Shown here: one piece after another, positions 33,687-43,130 of the stretch
How the letters are laid out: each line of letters begins with the position of its first letter
Position numbering within the stretch: the stretch's first letter is position 1
Notes under the pieces: generated by a model
Database searches by the model: none
What the model was told of the DNA's origin: nothing
What the model saw: the letters and a program-made list of their open reading frames with translations, nothing else
Position numbers and translations under genes: made by a program
From: Prolixibacteraceae bacterium
GTDB taxonomy: Bacteria > Bacteroidota > Bacteroidia > Bacteroidales > Prolixibacteraceae
Direction: 5' to 3'
Length of the DNA: 53,534 nucleotides
NCBI GenBank assembly: GCA_019459485.1
Contig: JAIBEZ010000023.1
Location: 1-53,534, forward strand

Positions 33687-34901
33687 CTAATTGTTTGTTT
33701 GCAAAAGTGTTTTCATAAACTGATCGCCTTTCAAAATTCCGTAAGAACCTCTGGCAACCTCAAATTCGTCGTAAAACTGTGCATTATCAGGTGTTTCTCC
33801 CGGCCGGTATATAATAAAAGGAACCGCATCTCGGGTGTGAATTTTGGTTGCGCACGGAGTTGGATGATCTGGCAATACTGCAATGGTTACCGGCTCGTCC
33901 ATCTTTTCGGTTTCTTCCACCAGAAACTTTACAATACGCGAATCAAGGTAACTGATGGTTTTGGTTTTCAGCTCCACATCGCCCTCATGACCGGCTTCGT
34001 CGCTTGCTTCCACATGCAGATAAACCAGATCGTGGTCTTTCAGCGCATCAATAGTCGCTCGCGCCTTTCCTTCGTAATTGGTATCGTACAAACCGGTTGC
34101 GCCTTCCACTTTAATCACATCCATTCCTGCATAAACACCAATACCCTGAATCAAATCAACGGCTGAAATCACCGCAGATTTTTCAATACTAAACAACTCT
34201 TTCAAAGTTGGCATTTGCGGTTTATAACCCGGCGACCAGGGCCAAATACTGTTGGCAACTTCTTTTCCTGCCTCTTTACGTTTCCGGTTGACAGGATGAT
34301 CGGCCAGCAATGCCTGAGAACGCAATATCAGATAATTCAGCAATTTTGAGGTTGCCGCTGCTTCTTCATTTTCAGGAGAGATCAGACAAGGCCGAAATAG
34401 CTTTCCGGGAACATCGTGAGGCGGAGTGCATCCTATATGTTTTATTCCGCCTTTGATTACCAGCAGGTGCCGGTAGGAAACACCCGGATAAAAACGGATC
34501 ATTTCATTTCCAAGTTTTTTATCCAGGTATTCAATCAGCTCGTAAGCTTCGGTATTTGAGATATGACCAGCTGAGTGATTTTTAATATTTTCATCTTCGA
34601 TGGTAAGCAGGTTACAACGAAGCGCCATGTCACCTTCTTCGAGTTTTACACCAATACTGGCAGCTTCCAACACTCCCCTGCCCTCAAACACTTTGTGCAC
34701 ATCGTAACCCAAAACCGACATATTGGCGATTTCGCTTCCGGGGTGCATATCTTCCGGAACTGTTATCAACCGGCCTGTCCTGCCTCGTTTTGCCAAACTG
34801 TCGATCACCGGTTTTTCGGCCATCTGGAGCGGCGTTTTTCCGCCGTATTCAACCAATGGCTCGTCCGCCATCCCATCACCCAACACTATAATGTACTTCA
34901 T
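33687..34901 (-). CDS. ApgM-like protein, probable homoserine kinase (ThrB2 type)
   Basis: A 404-residue alkaline-phosphatase-superfamily protein related to archaeal-type cofactor-independent phosphoglycerate mutase: ILGDGMAD-like VLGDGMADEP (metal and nucleophile region, start), HVEASDEAGHEG, LPDHPTPC and HTRDAVPFIIY metal-binding segments. It sits between thrA and thrC, where a homoserine kinase is needed and no ThrB-fold gene is present. Genetic work in Bacteroides assigned homoserine kinase activity to such a protein, so that role is preferred over glycolysis. The start at ATG 34901 is 4 bases after the thrA stop; upstream in-frame codons lie inside thrA. Confidence 0.82.
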   Translation of the reverse strand: MKYIIVLGDGMADEPLVEYGGKTPLQMAEKPVIDSLAKRGRTGRLITVPEDMHPGSEIANMSVLGYDVHKVFEGRGVLEAASIGVKLEEGDMALRCNLLTIEDENIKNHSAGHISNTEAYELIEYLDKKLGNEMIRFYPGVSYRHLLVIKGGIKHIGCTPPHDVPGKLFRPCLISPENEEAAATSKLLNYLILRSQALLADHPVNRKRKEAGKEVANSIWPWSPGYKPQMPTLKELFSIEKSAVISAVDLIQGIGVYAGMDVIKVEGATGLYDTNYEGKARATIDALKDHDLVYLHVEASDEAGHEGDVELKTKTISYLDSRIVKFLVEETEKMDEPVTIAVLPDHPTPCATKIHTRDAVPFIIYRPGETPDNAQFYDEFEVARGSYGILKGDQFMKTLLQTNN

Positions 34902-34905
34902 ATTT

Positions 34906-37335
34906 CTATATATTCGAAACCCTGATAATATCTGCAAATACTCCTGCGGCTGTAACTGCTGCACCTGCTCCGTAACCCTTAATAATCATGGGGAATTCCT
35001 GGTATCTTTCGGTGGTAAACATCACCAGATTGTTCGACCCCTGAAGATCGGCAAACGGATGACCTGCCGAAATTTCCTGAAGTCCGCATTCTGCTTTACC
35101 GTTTTCAAATTTGGCCACAAACCGCCAGAAACGCCCTTCAACAGCCAGTTTTTTCCTGTTGGTTTCAAACTCAGCATCAATTTCACTTATATTCTTCCAG
35201 AAATCATCCACACTTCCTTCGAAATATTTCGCCGGAACAAATGTGTTGATTTTTATGTCTTTCATGTCGAACTGATAACCTGATTCGCGAACCAGGATCA
35301 ATAGTTTTCGCGCCACATCTACCCCGCTGAGGTCGATACGCGGATCAGGCTCTGCATATCCCTGATCTTTAGCCATCCGAATTGTCTGGCTAAGTGGCAC
35401 TGTTTCTCCAATGGTGTTGAAAATAAAGTTGAGTGTTCCTGACAAAACCGCCTCAATTTTCAGAATGGTATCGCCCGAATTTACCAGATCGTTTAAGGTG
35501 GTAATAATCGGCAAGCCTGCACCAACATTGGTTTCGAATAAAAATTTGACTCCTTTGCGTTTGGCCGTTTTTTTCAGGAGCGAATAGTTTTCGTAGGCTG
35601 AAGAGGCTGCAACTTTATTGGCTGTCACAATCGAAACGTTGGCATTCAGCAATTCTGCATACAATCCGGCGGCCTGATCGCTGGCAGTACAATCCACAAA
35701 TATAGAATTGTACATGTTCAGCGAAATTATTTCATTTTTAAATTGTTCCAGACTCGATTCATGTCCATCGGTCACCATTTTTTCGCGGAAAGTGGTGATG
35801 TCCATTCCTTCACGGTCGAACAACATTTTTTTGGAATTCGCGACTCCGGCCAGTTTTATCTTCAGATGTTTCTCTTTCAACAATTTGGGTTGCTGCTGTT
35901 TTATTTGATTGAGCAAATTTCCACCCACCAAACCAATGCCCAACAGGAAAACATTTAATTCAACATTTTCGGAAAGGAAAAACGATTCGTGCACCACATT
36001 CAGCGTTTTGCGCAAATCAGACACTTTTACAACCCAAGAAATATTCAATTCGGAAGCGCCCTGGGCGATGGCAATAATGTTGATCCCGTTTTTGCCGATG
36101 GTATTGAAAAGTTTTCCGGCCACACCGGTAGCATGTTTCATATTCTCGCCCACAATTGCCACAATCGCCAGATTTTCCTCGATGGTAATCTTATTGATCT
36201 GATCGAGCTGGATTTCGCGTTCAAACTCCAGCCTGATAGCTGATTCCGCTTTTACTGAACTTGCAGAGTCAATGGCAAAACTGATTGAGTTTTCAGACGA
36301 AGCCTGAGAAATGAGGACTACATTGATATTCTGACGAGCCAATGCTCCGAATAGCCGGGCTGAAATACCTGTAACACCAACCATTCCCAAACCCTGAATA
36401 GTGATGAGCGTAATATTTGATATGGAAGAAATACCTTTGATAGGCAAATCCTTTCCGTTGAGTTTGCTTTTTGTAATCAATGTTCCTTCGGCTTGCGGAT
36501 CCATCGTATTTTTAATCCTGACCGGGATGCCTTTCTGATAAACAGGCAAAATGGTAGGAGGATAAATCACTTTTGCACCAAAATGCGAAAGTTCCATCGC
36601 TTCAGAATAACTAAGCGTTTTTATTGTGTATGCTTTGCTTATCACACGCGGATCTGCGGTCATGAAACCATTTACATCGGTCCATATTTCAAGTGAAGAA
36701 ACATCCATTGCCGCAGCCAAAATAGCTCCGGTATAATCGGAACCACCACGACCCAAAGTGGTATATTCGCCTGCTTCGTTACTGGCAATAAAACCGGGAA
36801 CGATGGCAATTCCTGAAAATGAACTGAAAGCTGTTTGAATCAATTGATTGGTCACTGTAAAATTGACAATCGCTTTCCCAAAATCGCTGTTTGTCTGTAT
36901 TAGTTTGCAGGCATCGAACCAAGCTGCGGCAGGAATGTATTCTGAAATAATGAGCGAAGACAAACGTTCGCCAAAACCGCCTATTTTATCAAGTGTTTTG
37001 GGTGTAAGTTCTCCGATAAGCGAAACGCCTTGAACAATGCGTCCAAATTCATCGAGTAAAACCTGAACTTTTTCTTTTACTTCAATTCGTTTTTCACCAT
37101 CGAAAAGCTTATCAATGGTTTCGAAGTGGCGCGTGTTGATTTCCGTTAATTCGGCCTGAAAGTAGCCGGTTCCAATCGCAGCCATTTTTGCTGCACTTAA
37201 AATCTTGTCGGTAATTCCACCCAATGCCGAGACTACAACGATCACATCATCATCTTGTCCCACCAGGATTTCCTTCACCTTTTGAATATTTTCAGCGCTT
37301 CCGACAGAAGTACCTCCAAATTTTAAAACTTTCAT
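34906..37335 (-). CDS. thrA: Bifunctional aspartate kinase / homoserine dehydrogenase I
   Basis: An 809-residue fusion. Residues 1 to about 290 are aspartate kinase (KFGGTSVGSAENI, GRGGSDYTGAILAAA, FGAKVIYPPTI). Residues about 300-455 are ACT domains (GMVGVTGISARLFGAL, ATGVAGKLFNTIGKNGI), the usual site of threonine feedback. Residues about 460-809 are homoserine dehydrogenase (LGIGLVGGNLLNQ NAD-binding loop, TANKVAASS, ETNVGAGLPII, LSGTLNFIFN). It catalyses the first and third steps from aspartate to threonine and methionine. First gene of the threonine operon; no attenuator-like leader peptide with threonine codons was seen upstream. Confidence 0.94.
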   Translation of the reverse strand: MKVLKFGGTSVGSAENIQKVKEILVGQDDDVIVVVSALGGITDKILSAAKMAAIGTGYFQAELTEINTRHFETIDKLFDGEKRIEVKEKVQVLLDEFGRIVQGVSLIGELTPKTLDKIGGFGERLSSLIISEYIPAAAWFDACKLIQTNSDFGKAIVNFTVTNQLIQTAFSSFSGIAIVPGFIASNEAGEYTTLGRGGSDYTGAILAAAMDVSSLEIWTDVNGFMTADPRVISKAYTIKTLSYSEAMELSHFGAKVIYPPTILPVYQKGIPVRIKNTMDPQAEGTLITKSKLNGKDLPIKGISSISNITLITIQGLGMVGVTGISARLFGALARQNINVVLISQASSENSISFAIDSASSVKAESAIRLEFEREIQLDQINKITIEENLAIVAIVGENMKHATGVAGKLFNTIGKNGINIIAIAQGASELNISWVVKVSDLRKTLNVVHESFFLSENVELNVFLLGIGLVGGNLLNQIKQQQPKLLKEKHLKIKLAGVANSKKMLFDREGMDITTFREKMVTDGHESSLEQFKNEIISLNMYNSIFVDCTASDQAAGLYAELLNANVSIVTANKVAASSAYENYSLLKKTAKRKGVKFLFETNVGAGLPIITTLNDLVNSGDTILKIEAVLSGTLNFIFNTIGETVPLSQTIRMAKDQGYAEPDPRIDLSGVDVARKLLILVRESGYQFDMKDIKINTFVPAKYFEGSVDDFWKNISEIDAEFETNRKKLAVEGRFWRFVAKFENGKAECGLQEISAGHPFADLQGSNNLVMFTTERYQEFPMIIKGYGAGAAVTAAGVFADIIRVSNI

Positions 37336-37457
37336 AAAACCACTTTTATTAACGGTAGCCTTTAATTTATAAGCAATTTAAGCTGCCAGATTGATATTCA
37401 TTACAAACAAACCACAATTTTCGGCAATCTGCCAGAATTCGGGGCAAAAGATAACAC

Positions 37458-37499
37458 TAAAAAAAATCCGGATGAAACAGCACAGCTGTCACATCCGGA
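37458..37499 (-). terminator. recA terminator
   Basis: On the minus strand TCCGGATG (37499-37492) pairs with CATCCGGA (37474-37467) and is followed by a run of Ts. It lies about 25 bases after the recA stop codon. Confidence 0.85.
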
Positions 37500-37523
37500 C
37501 ATTCCTGTATTTTTAATCTTTAA

Positions 37524-38549
37524 TTAATTTACCGTTGATGCTGTGGTAATGGTCTCCAGTATTTTTGCCTCCAGCTCCTGAGCCAGTTCAGTATTGTCGC
37601 GAAGAATGTTTTTGACTCCTTCGCGTCCCTGTCCAAGTTTCGTTTCGCCGTAGCTGAACCATGATCCGGCCTTTTTAATGATATTAAGTTCAACTCCCAA
37701 ATCAACGATTTCGCCGGTTTTTGAAATACCTTCGCCATACATAATGTCGAATTCGGCTTTTTTAAACGGTGGGGCAACTTTGTTTTTCACCACTTTCACA
37801 CGGGTATGATTTCCCTGAGCTTCTTCGCCATCTTTAATTTGACCAATACGACGGATGTCCAAACGTACCGAAGCATAAAATTTCAGTGCATTTCCACCGG
37901 TTGTAGTTTCAGGATTACCGAACATCACACCTATTTTTTCGCGTAGCTGATTAATGAAAATTACACATGTTTTGGTTTTACTGATATTGCCGGTGAGTTT
38001 GCGCAATGCCTGCGACATCAAACGTGCATGAAGTCCCATTTTTGAGTCGCCCATTTCGCCTTCAATTTCAGCTTTTGGGGTCAATGCTGCAACAGAGTCG
38101 ATTACGATGATATCGACGGCACCCGAACGAATCAGGTTGTCAGCTATTTCAAGGGCTTGTTCACCATTATCCGGTTGAGAAATCAACAATTCGTTGATAT
38201 CAACACCCAGTTTGGTTGCGTAGCCCGGATCGAAAGCATGTTCTGCGTCAATAATGGCTGCAATTCCTCCGGCTTTCTGTGCTTCGGCAATTGCATGTAT
38301 TGCAAGGGTAGTTTTACCAGATGATTCAGGACCGTAAATTTCTATGATCCTGCCTTTTGGATAACCACCAACGCCCATTGCAATGTCCAAACCAATTGAT
38401 CCTGATGAAATTGACGGAACATCTTCGATTGCACGGTCACCTAATTTCATAATCGAGCCTTTGCCATAGCTTTTCTCGATTTTATCCATCGTCAGTTGCA
38501 GTGCCTTGAGCTTTTCCTTATTCTGGTTGCTTTTTTCTTCGTTTGCCAT
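37524..38549 (-). CDS. recA: Recombinase RecA
   Basis: A 341-residue DNA-strand-exchange ATPase. Walker [11 protein letters not shown] (near 69), IDAEHAFDP, Walker [12 protein letters not shown], and the L2-region [20 protein letters not shown] are all intact, as is the C-terminal [13 protein letters not shown]. The acidic tail is short. It starts 1 base after the bcp stop codon, so the two are co-transcribed, an odd but tight pairing of peroxidase and DNA repair. No SOS box is evident, as usual for this phylum. Confidence 0.96.
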   Translation of the reverse strand: MANEEKSNQNKEKLKALQLTMDKIEKSYGKGSIMKLGDRAIEDVPSISSGSIGLDIAMGVGGYPKGRIIEIYGPESSGKTTLAIHAIAEAQKAGGIAAIIDAEHAFDPGYATKLGVDINELLISQPDNGEQALEIADNLIRSGAVDIIVIDSVAALTPKAEIEGEMGDSKMGLHARLMSQALRKLTGNISKTKTCVIFINQLREKIGVMFGNPETTTGGNALKFYASVRLDIRRIGQIKDGEEAQGNHTRVKVVKNKVAPPFKKAEFDIMYGEGISKTGEIVDLGVELNIIKKAGSWFSYGETKLGQGREGVKNILRDNTELAQELEAKILETITTASTVN

Positions 38550-38550
38550 A

Positions 38551-39018
38551 TTACTTTATTTCTAATACTTTGGTTAATTGATCTGTATGATTCTTTGTAT
38601 CTACTTTGTCAAAAATTTCCTCAATAATTCCGTCTTCGCTGATCACAAAAGTGGTGCGCACTACGCCCATGTATTTCTTGCCGTACATGCTTTTCTCAGC
38701 CCAAACTCCGTAAGCCTGCAAAATTTCTTTTTCCGTATCGGCAATCAAATTAAACCCAAACTGAAATTTATCGGCAAACTTTTTATGCGATGCAACACTA
38801 TCAGGACTTACTCCTATTACCTCGTAACCTTTTGAAAGCCACATCCCATAATTATCGTTTAGGTTACATGATTCGGCGGTACATCCCGGAGTATTGTCTT
38901 TGGGATAAAAATAAAGAATTACTTTTTTTCCCCTGAATGCACCCAAAGAAATCAGTTCTCCTGATTGGTTGAGTCCTGCAAATTCAGGAGCTTTAGCACC
39001 TTTAATTAAAGTAGTCAT
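38551..39018 (-). CDS. bcp: Thioredoxin-dependent thiol peroxidase (Bcp/PrxQ)
   Basis: A 155-residue cytoplasmic peroxiredoxin. It reduces hydroperoxides with thioredoxin. The peroxidatic cysteine lies in [17 protein letters not shown] with the second, resolving cysteine five residues on, the atypical two-cysteine BCP pattern. [13 protein letters not shown] and the C-terminal [12 protein letters not shown] are family typical. Full length. The gene leads a bcp-recA transcript from the -7 element at 39041-39048. Confidence 0.93.
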   Translation of the reverse strand: MTTLIKGAKAPEFAGLNQSGELISLGAFRGKKVILYFYPKDNTPGCTAESCNLNDNYGMWLSKGYEVIGVSPDSVASHKKFADKFQFGFNLIADTEKEILQAYGVWAEKSMYGKKYMGVVRTTFVISEDGIIEEIFDKVDTKNHTDQLTKVLEIK

Positions 39019-39040
39019 TATTGAATGTTTTTAAGATAGG

Positions 39041-39048
39041 CAAATATA
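39041..39048 (-). promoter_or_regulatory. -7 promoter element of bcp-recA
   Basis: TATATTTG on the minus strand matches TAnnTTTG exactly, 22 bases upstream of the bcp ATG. The -33 position (CTG, 20 bases away) is weak. Confidence 0.5.
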
Positions 39049-39137
39049 CTTGAAAAATTGATATTAATCAGCCGCGTTAATCCTTTGTTCATAAAATAAA
39101 CTATCAGTTTAATGCATAGCTCGTGGTACATTTTTTG

Positions 39138-39145
39138 TAATTTTA
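39138..39145 (+). promoter_or_regulatory. Possible -7 element of the SPOR-clpS operon
   Basis: TAATTTTA, one base off TAnnTTTG, 25 bases upstream of the ATG at 39171. No clear -33 box, so this is tentative. Confidence 0.3.
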
Positions 39146-39170
39146 GACCCGAACCAATCAGGAACTGAAT

Positions 39171-40190
39171 ATGTTAATCTTATTAAAACAAAGCATAAAA
39201 ACAATCTCTGCTTTACTAATGTTTATGGCTGGCAGCACGATGCTGCAAGCTGAAAATACACTTTCACCTGACAATCGGACAGAACTTGAGAGAAAACATT
39301 TAAGCATTAGAGGATTAAACAATTACATACAGTCGAATCTATCTTTCAATACTTTTGAAGATACCGTTACAAATGAAAAAGGCGATACCATCAAAGTGGT
39401 TACGTTACAGAAAGAGGAATTCAAAATCCCGGACAGGCTGGCAAAAACACAGATCAATTTCCGGATCAATTCATCGGTCAGCTATCTGAACTTTGATCAT
39501 TTCACGAATAATGAAGCAAAAAAAATGTTTTATCAGGCCTGGATCAAGGAAAATGAACTCCACAGACTTTCGGTTGAAACCGATAGTTTGCGAAAAGCAT
39601 ACTCGGAGGCAGCTTCATGGCAACGGGAAGAAATTGCAAAACTGATTCTAAGTGCTGAAGAAAAATCGACCAACCTGAGTCAGGATATTCCGGCGCTGTA
39701 TGAAAAAGCAAGAGAAACAGAAGACCAATACTGGCAATCGGCAACTGCTGTTGAAATGGATGCTTTTCAGGAAAAGATAAGGCTATTTAAAGATAGTATC
39801 CTTCAAACTTCAGAAATAAAGAAAGCACAGACCGCTACAGTTTCTGATACCATTGTCTTCTACCAATCAGCTCCGCAAAAAATTGAAGATAAAACTGAAG
39901 TAACAGGAGGAATCTTCTATAAAATTCAGATTGGAGCTTATAAAGCCAAGATACCCGATTCTGCAAATAAGCTGATCAAAAAACTATCATTGATCAGAAA
40001 TGTAGAAAACTATGTTGACGATAATGGTGTTAAAATATTCACCACCGGAAACCTGAGAATCTATAGTGAAGCTGTAACGATGCAAAATCAGGTGAAGCAG
40101 GAAGGAATTAAGAATGCAATTATTGTTGCATATCTTGACGGGAAAAGAATAACAGTGACAGAAGCCAGAAAATTAAACAATGAATTATGA
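39171..40190 (+). CDS. SPOR-domain-like exported protein
   Basis: A 339-residue exported protein with a signal peptide (about 1-27, ending MLQAE). Residues about 105-230 are charged and helical, probably coiled coil. Residues about 255-330 look like an SPOR domain (FYKIQIGAYKAKIP, VENYVDDNGVKIFTTGNLRIYSEA, ...GIKNAIIVAYLDGKRI), a fold that binds denuded peptidoglycan at division or growth sites. The stop codon overlaps the clpS start (ATGA). The link with ClpS is unexplained. Confidence 0.75.
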   Translation: MLILLKQSIKTISALLMFMAGSTMLQAENTLSPDNRTELERKHLSIRGLNNYIQSNLSFNTFEDTVTNEKGDTIKVVTLQKEEFKIPDRLAKTQINFRINSSVSYLNFDHFTNNEAKKMFYQAWIKENELHRLSVETDSLRKAYSEAASWQREEIAKLILSAEEKSTNLSQDIPALYEKARETEDQYWQSATAVEMDAFQEKIRLFKDSILQTSEIKKAQTATVSDTIVFYQSAPQKIEDKTEVTGGIFYKIQIGAYKAKIPDSANKLIKKLSLIRNVENYVDDNGVKIFTTGNLRIYSEAVTMQNQVKQEGIKNAIIVAYLDGKRITVTEARKLNNEL

Positions 40191-40468
40191 CAGCAAAAGA
40201 ACACCCACAGAAAGAGGTTGGCGAAGAAAACAGCCAGCAAAACAGAAAAGACAGGTTTCTTATTTTGCACAATGACGACTATCATACATTCGACTATGTG
40301 ATTGATGCATTGATCAAAATTTGTGAACACGACGAACAGCAAGCAGAACAATGTACATTACTGATACATTATAAAGGGAAATGTGATGTTAAAAAAGGAA
40401 GTTTTTCTTATCTTAGACCATTGAAAAAAGCATTGATTCAAAAAGAGTTAAAAGCAACCATTGATTAA
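40187..40468 (+). CDS. clpS: Clp protease adaptor ClpS
   Basis: A 93-residue adaptor that delivers N-degron substrates to ClpAP/ClpCP. After a flexible ~20-residue tail comes ILHNDDYHTFDYVIDAL, where the NDD acidic residues form the N-degron pocket, and LLIHYKGKCDVKKG, with the pocket histidine. The usual TPM after NDD is YHT here. It overlaps the SPOR gene by 4 bases and precedes nfeD by 9 bases, so these genes form one operon. Confidence 0.88.
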   Translation: MTAKEHPQKEVGEENSQQNRKDRFLILHNDDYHTFDYVIDALIKICEHDEQQAEQCTLLIHYKGKCDVKKGSFSYLRPLKKALIQKELKATID

Positions 40469-40477
40469 CCAAAATTT

Positions 40478-40945
40478 ATGAACATCCTGATCATTCTCTT
40501 CTTAATATTTCTGGGTATCGTATTGTTACTGATCGAGTTTACCATACTTCCGGGAATTACAATTGCCGGTGTTGGCGGTTTTTTATTGTTTGCATACAGC
40601 ATTTATCTGGCCTTCACCAGCTACGGCACACTGGCCGGATTTTTAACCCTCGGGTTTGTAATGATTGTTGCACCAACAATTGTAGTATTCTTTTTCAAAG
40701 GAAAAACCGGTAAAAAATTGGTATTGGACACCATTATCACAGGAGTTGCCAATCAGATTGACGATAAAATTAAAGTCGGGGACATTGGTACAACCATTGG
40801 CAGACTGGCTCCCATGGGTAAAATAAAAGTAAACAACGAAGTTGTTGAAGTAAAATCGACCGGAAGTTTTATTGATCCCGGAGAAAAAGTAAGAATTATT
40901 GAAATTGAAAAATCACTAATCACAGTTGAACCTTTAAATTTATAA
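40478..40945 (+). CDS. NfeD family protein, short form
   Basis: A 155-residue membrane protein: three hydrophobic segments in residues 1-75 and a C-terminal OB-fold domain (about 95-155: [28 protein letters not shown]...). The N-terminal ClpP-like protease domain of long NfeD proteins is absent. Short NfeD proteins work with flotillin/SPFH proteins in membrane microdomains, and the flotillin-like gene follows directly, overlapping by 1 base. Confidence 0.88.
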   Translation: MNILIILFLIFLGIVLLLIEFTILPGITIAGVGGFLLFAYSIYLAFTSYGTLAGFLTLGFVMIVAPTIVVFFFKGKTGKKLVLDTIITGVANQIDDKIKVGDIGTTIGRLAPMGKIKVNNEVVEVKSTGSFIDPGEKVRIIEIEKSLITVEPLNL

Positions 40946-41934
40946 TGATGGAACAAATTCAAGGCCTTGGAGTTTTTGGTATGATCGCGGGAATATTCGT
41001 TCTCCTGATTATTATTTTGTATTATATCCCGGTTGGACTTTGGTTTTCAGCCCTTGTGTCCGATGTGCGTATTTCGCTGCTTCAGTTGTTTCTGATGCGT
41101 TTCCGGAAAGTACCGCCTTCGGTAATCGTTCGTGCTTTGATCGAAGGAACCAAAGCTGGTTTGGTTCTCAACCGGAATGACCTTGAAGCGCATTACCTGG
41201 CTGGCGGTCATGTTGAAAAAGTTGTTCACGCTTTGGTATCGGCTCAAAAAGCCAATATCGAACTTTCTTTTAAAATGGCTACTGCCATCGACCTTGCCGG
41301 ACGCGATGTATTTCAGGCAGTGCAGATGTCGGTAAATCCAAAAGTAATCGATACTCCGCCGGTTGCTGCAGTTGCAAAAGACGGTATTCAGCTGATTTGT
41401 AAAGCCAGGGTTACAGTTCGTGCCAACATCAAACAATTGGTTGGAGGAGCTGGCGAAGAAACAGTTCTTGCCCGCGTTGGTGAAGGTATTGTATCGTCCA
41501 TCGGATCGTCGCACACTCACAAAGCTGTGCTCGAAAATCCTGATTCAATATCGAAAGTGGTACTTGGAAAAGGCCTTGATGCAGGTACTGCCTTTGAAAT
41601 CCTGTCTATTGACATAGCTGACATTGATATCGGTAAAAATATTGGTGCTGGTTTGCAAATGGATCAGGCAGAAGCGGACAAGAATATTGCACAGGCAAAA
41701 GCGGAAGAACGCCGCGCAATGGCTGTTGCACTCGAACAGGAAATGAAAGCAAAAGCGCAGGAAGCCCGTGCAAAAGTTATTGATGCTGAAGCTCAAATTC
41801 CAATGGCAATTGCAGAAGCTTTCAGAAACGGCAACCTTGGAATCATGGATTACATGAAATACAAGAACATCATGGCCGACACTTCCATGCGCGAATCAAT
41901 TTCAGCTGAAGAACAAAACAAAAAGAAGAAATAA
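40945..41934 (+). CDS. floA: Flotillin-like protein FloA
   Basis: A 329-residue SPFH-family membrane scaffold. An N-terminal hydrophobic segment (about 8-35) anchors it; the SPFH domain follows ([36 protein letters not shown]), then a long alanine/glutamate-rich helix ([35 protein letters not shown]). It matches FloA/YqfA-type flotillins in length and layout. It clusters the nfeD product in lipid domains. Two ATGs start the gene; 40945 is used. A strong terminator follows. Confidence 0.92.
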   Translation: MMEQIQGLGVFGMIAGIFVLLIIILYYIPVGLWFSALVSDVRISLLQLFLMRFRKVPPSVIVRALIEGTKAGLVLNRNDLEAHYLAGGHVEKVVHALVSAQKANIELSFKMATAIDLAGRDVFQAVQMSVNPKVIDTPPVAAVAKDGIQLICKARVTVRANIKQLVGGAGEETVLARVGEGIVSSIGSSHTHKAVLENPDSISKVVLGKGLDAGTAFEILSIDIADIDIGKNIGAGLQMDQAEADKNIAQAKAEERRAMAVALEQEMKAKAQEARAKVIDAEAQIPMAIAEAFRNGNLGIMDYMKYKNIMADTSMRESISAEEQNKKKK

Positions 41935-41955
41935 AATCACCTAAAAATGATTTTT

Positions 41956-41984
41956 GTAGAGACAGGGCGATGCCCTTTCTCTAC
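41956..41984. repeat. GTAGAGACAGGGC hairpin unit
   Basis: GTAGAGA (41956-41962) with AGGGC pairs with GCCCT and TCTCTAC (41978-41984). This short hairpin unit occurs between genes in many bacteria. It sits just before the terminator at 41990. Confidence 0.75.
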
Positions 41985-41987
41985 GCA

Positions 41988-42028
41988 TAAAAAAACCTTG
42001 CCCCGTTAAACGGCAAGGTTTTTTTTTA
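41988..42028. terminator. Bidirectional terminator after floA
   Basis: AAAAAACCTTGCC (41990-42002) and GGCAAGGTTTTTT (42012-42024) form a 13-bp stem with A-run and T-run on either side. It ends the SPOR-clpS-nfeD-floA transcript. Confidence 0.9.
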
Positions 42029-42164
42029 TGTGATTCAGGATGGTCGAGTAGGATTTGAATATATTTGGCCATATCTCCCTGACATGAGATAATTATGTCA
42101 TAAATATTACATATTTGGAACGATTTGTCATTGTATCTTTTTCAGGGAATAAGAGAACATTGGT

Positions 42165-42172
42165 TATATTTA
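42165..42172 (+). promoter_or_regulatory. Putative -7 element of the TonB-C gene
   Basis: TATATTTA, followed by C as at 280 and 21969, lies 49 bases before the ATG at 42222. No -33 box is clear. Confidence 0.35.
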
Positions 42173-42221
42173 CAAGATCAGAAGTCGAAGAATCTTAAAC
42201 ACAAACCAGATAAACAAAACC

Positions 42222-43121
42222 ATGAACACAAAATCCAAAGTTTCGGCCACAACAATCTTTTTTTTGAGCTGCTTTTTTATTGCCTGCAATGCTTTTGCAC
42301 AAAAAGAATCGGTTGTTTATATTGGTACAAACGGAAAGCTGACCAACATTGATCAGGCGATTTTCATGCAAAAAACTTTAAGAAAATCATCAAAAATCAC
42401 GACTGTACAAACCTATCAGTTAACCGATGCAAAATGGACGAAACTCTATACCGAAAAATATAAAACACTGAATGATTCGACCTACCAGATCAACGGGAAC
42501 CGCGAAAATTATAAGGGAACCACTTTCCGCACCTTCACAAAGCAGGCTGATGGATCATTTAAATTCAGGGATGTGGCAAAAGACCAGCTTGTTAGGAGTG
42601 GTTTTGCGAAATCACTGATACCACTTTTGGTTCATGGACAAGTAACCGAATACTATCCGGGAGGAAATAAAAAGTCGGTTTCAGAATACAATGAAAACGA
42701 GCTCGTTTCGAACGAAAACTGGAAAGAAAATGGCGATAAATACATCGGGAATGTTTTTTATTCCGTAGATATAGATCCTAAATTCAACCCTGGAATAAAA
42801 GTGATGCACCAGCATATCCTGAAAGGGTTCGAAGATGCAGGCATTGATATCGCCTCTATTTCAGGTTCGCTCATCCTTGGTTTTGTGGTGATGGAAAACG
42901 GCACCATCGACGGCATAAAAATCATCAAAGGATTGGGTCCAAATATCAACAGTGTTGCATACGAATCTTTTGCAAGCCTCCAGGGAAGCTGGACTCCCGC
43001 TAAACTCAACGACAAAACGGTTCGCTATTTTCAGGTCTTCCCGATCAACTTTATTTATAAGGAGTACCAATTCGAATTTGCCGAAATGCGTGGCGCTACT
43101 TTACATTTCGGTGCGTATTAG
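42222..43121 (+). CDS. Exported protein with TonB C-terminal domain
   Basis: A 299-residue exported protein; the signal peptide spans residues 1 to about 26 (ACNAFAQ). The middle has a MORN-like stretch (VTEYYPGGNKKSVSEYNENE). Residues about 205-285 match a TonB C-terminal domain (SGSLILGFVVMENGTIDGIKIIKG, SLQGSWTPAKLNDKTVRYFQVFPINF). There is no N-terminal anchor of a real TonB, so it is likely a periplasmic or outer-membrane-associated protein rather than the energy transducer. Convergent with rhamnulokinase. Confidence 0.75.
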   Translation: MNTKSKVSATTIFFLSCFFIACNAFAQKESVVYIGTNGKLTNIDQAIFMQKTLRKSSKITTVQTYQLTDAKWTKLYTEKYKTLNDSTYQINGNRENYKGTTFRTFTKQADGSFKFRDVAKDQLVRSGFAKSLIPLLVHGQVTEYYPGGNKKSVSEYNENELVSNENWKENGDKYIGNVFYSVDIDPKFNPGIKVMHQHILKGFEDAGIDIASISGSLILGFVVMENGTIDGIKIIKGLGPNINSVAYESFASLQGSWTPAKLNDKTVRYFQVFPINFIYKEYQFEFAEMRGATLHFGAY

Positions 43122-43130
43122 AGCAATCCG

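Noticed and set aside
34906-37335. Threonine attenuator upstream of thrA
   Set aside because: The leader region has no short frame rich in threonine or isoleucine codons followed by a terminator; the hairpin at 37467-37499 belongs to recA.
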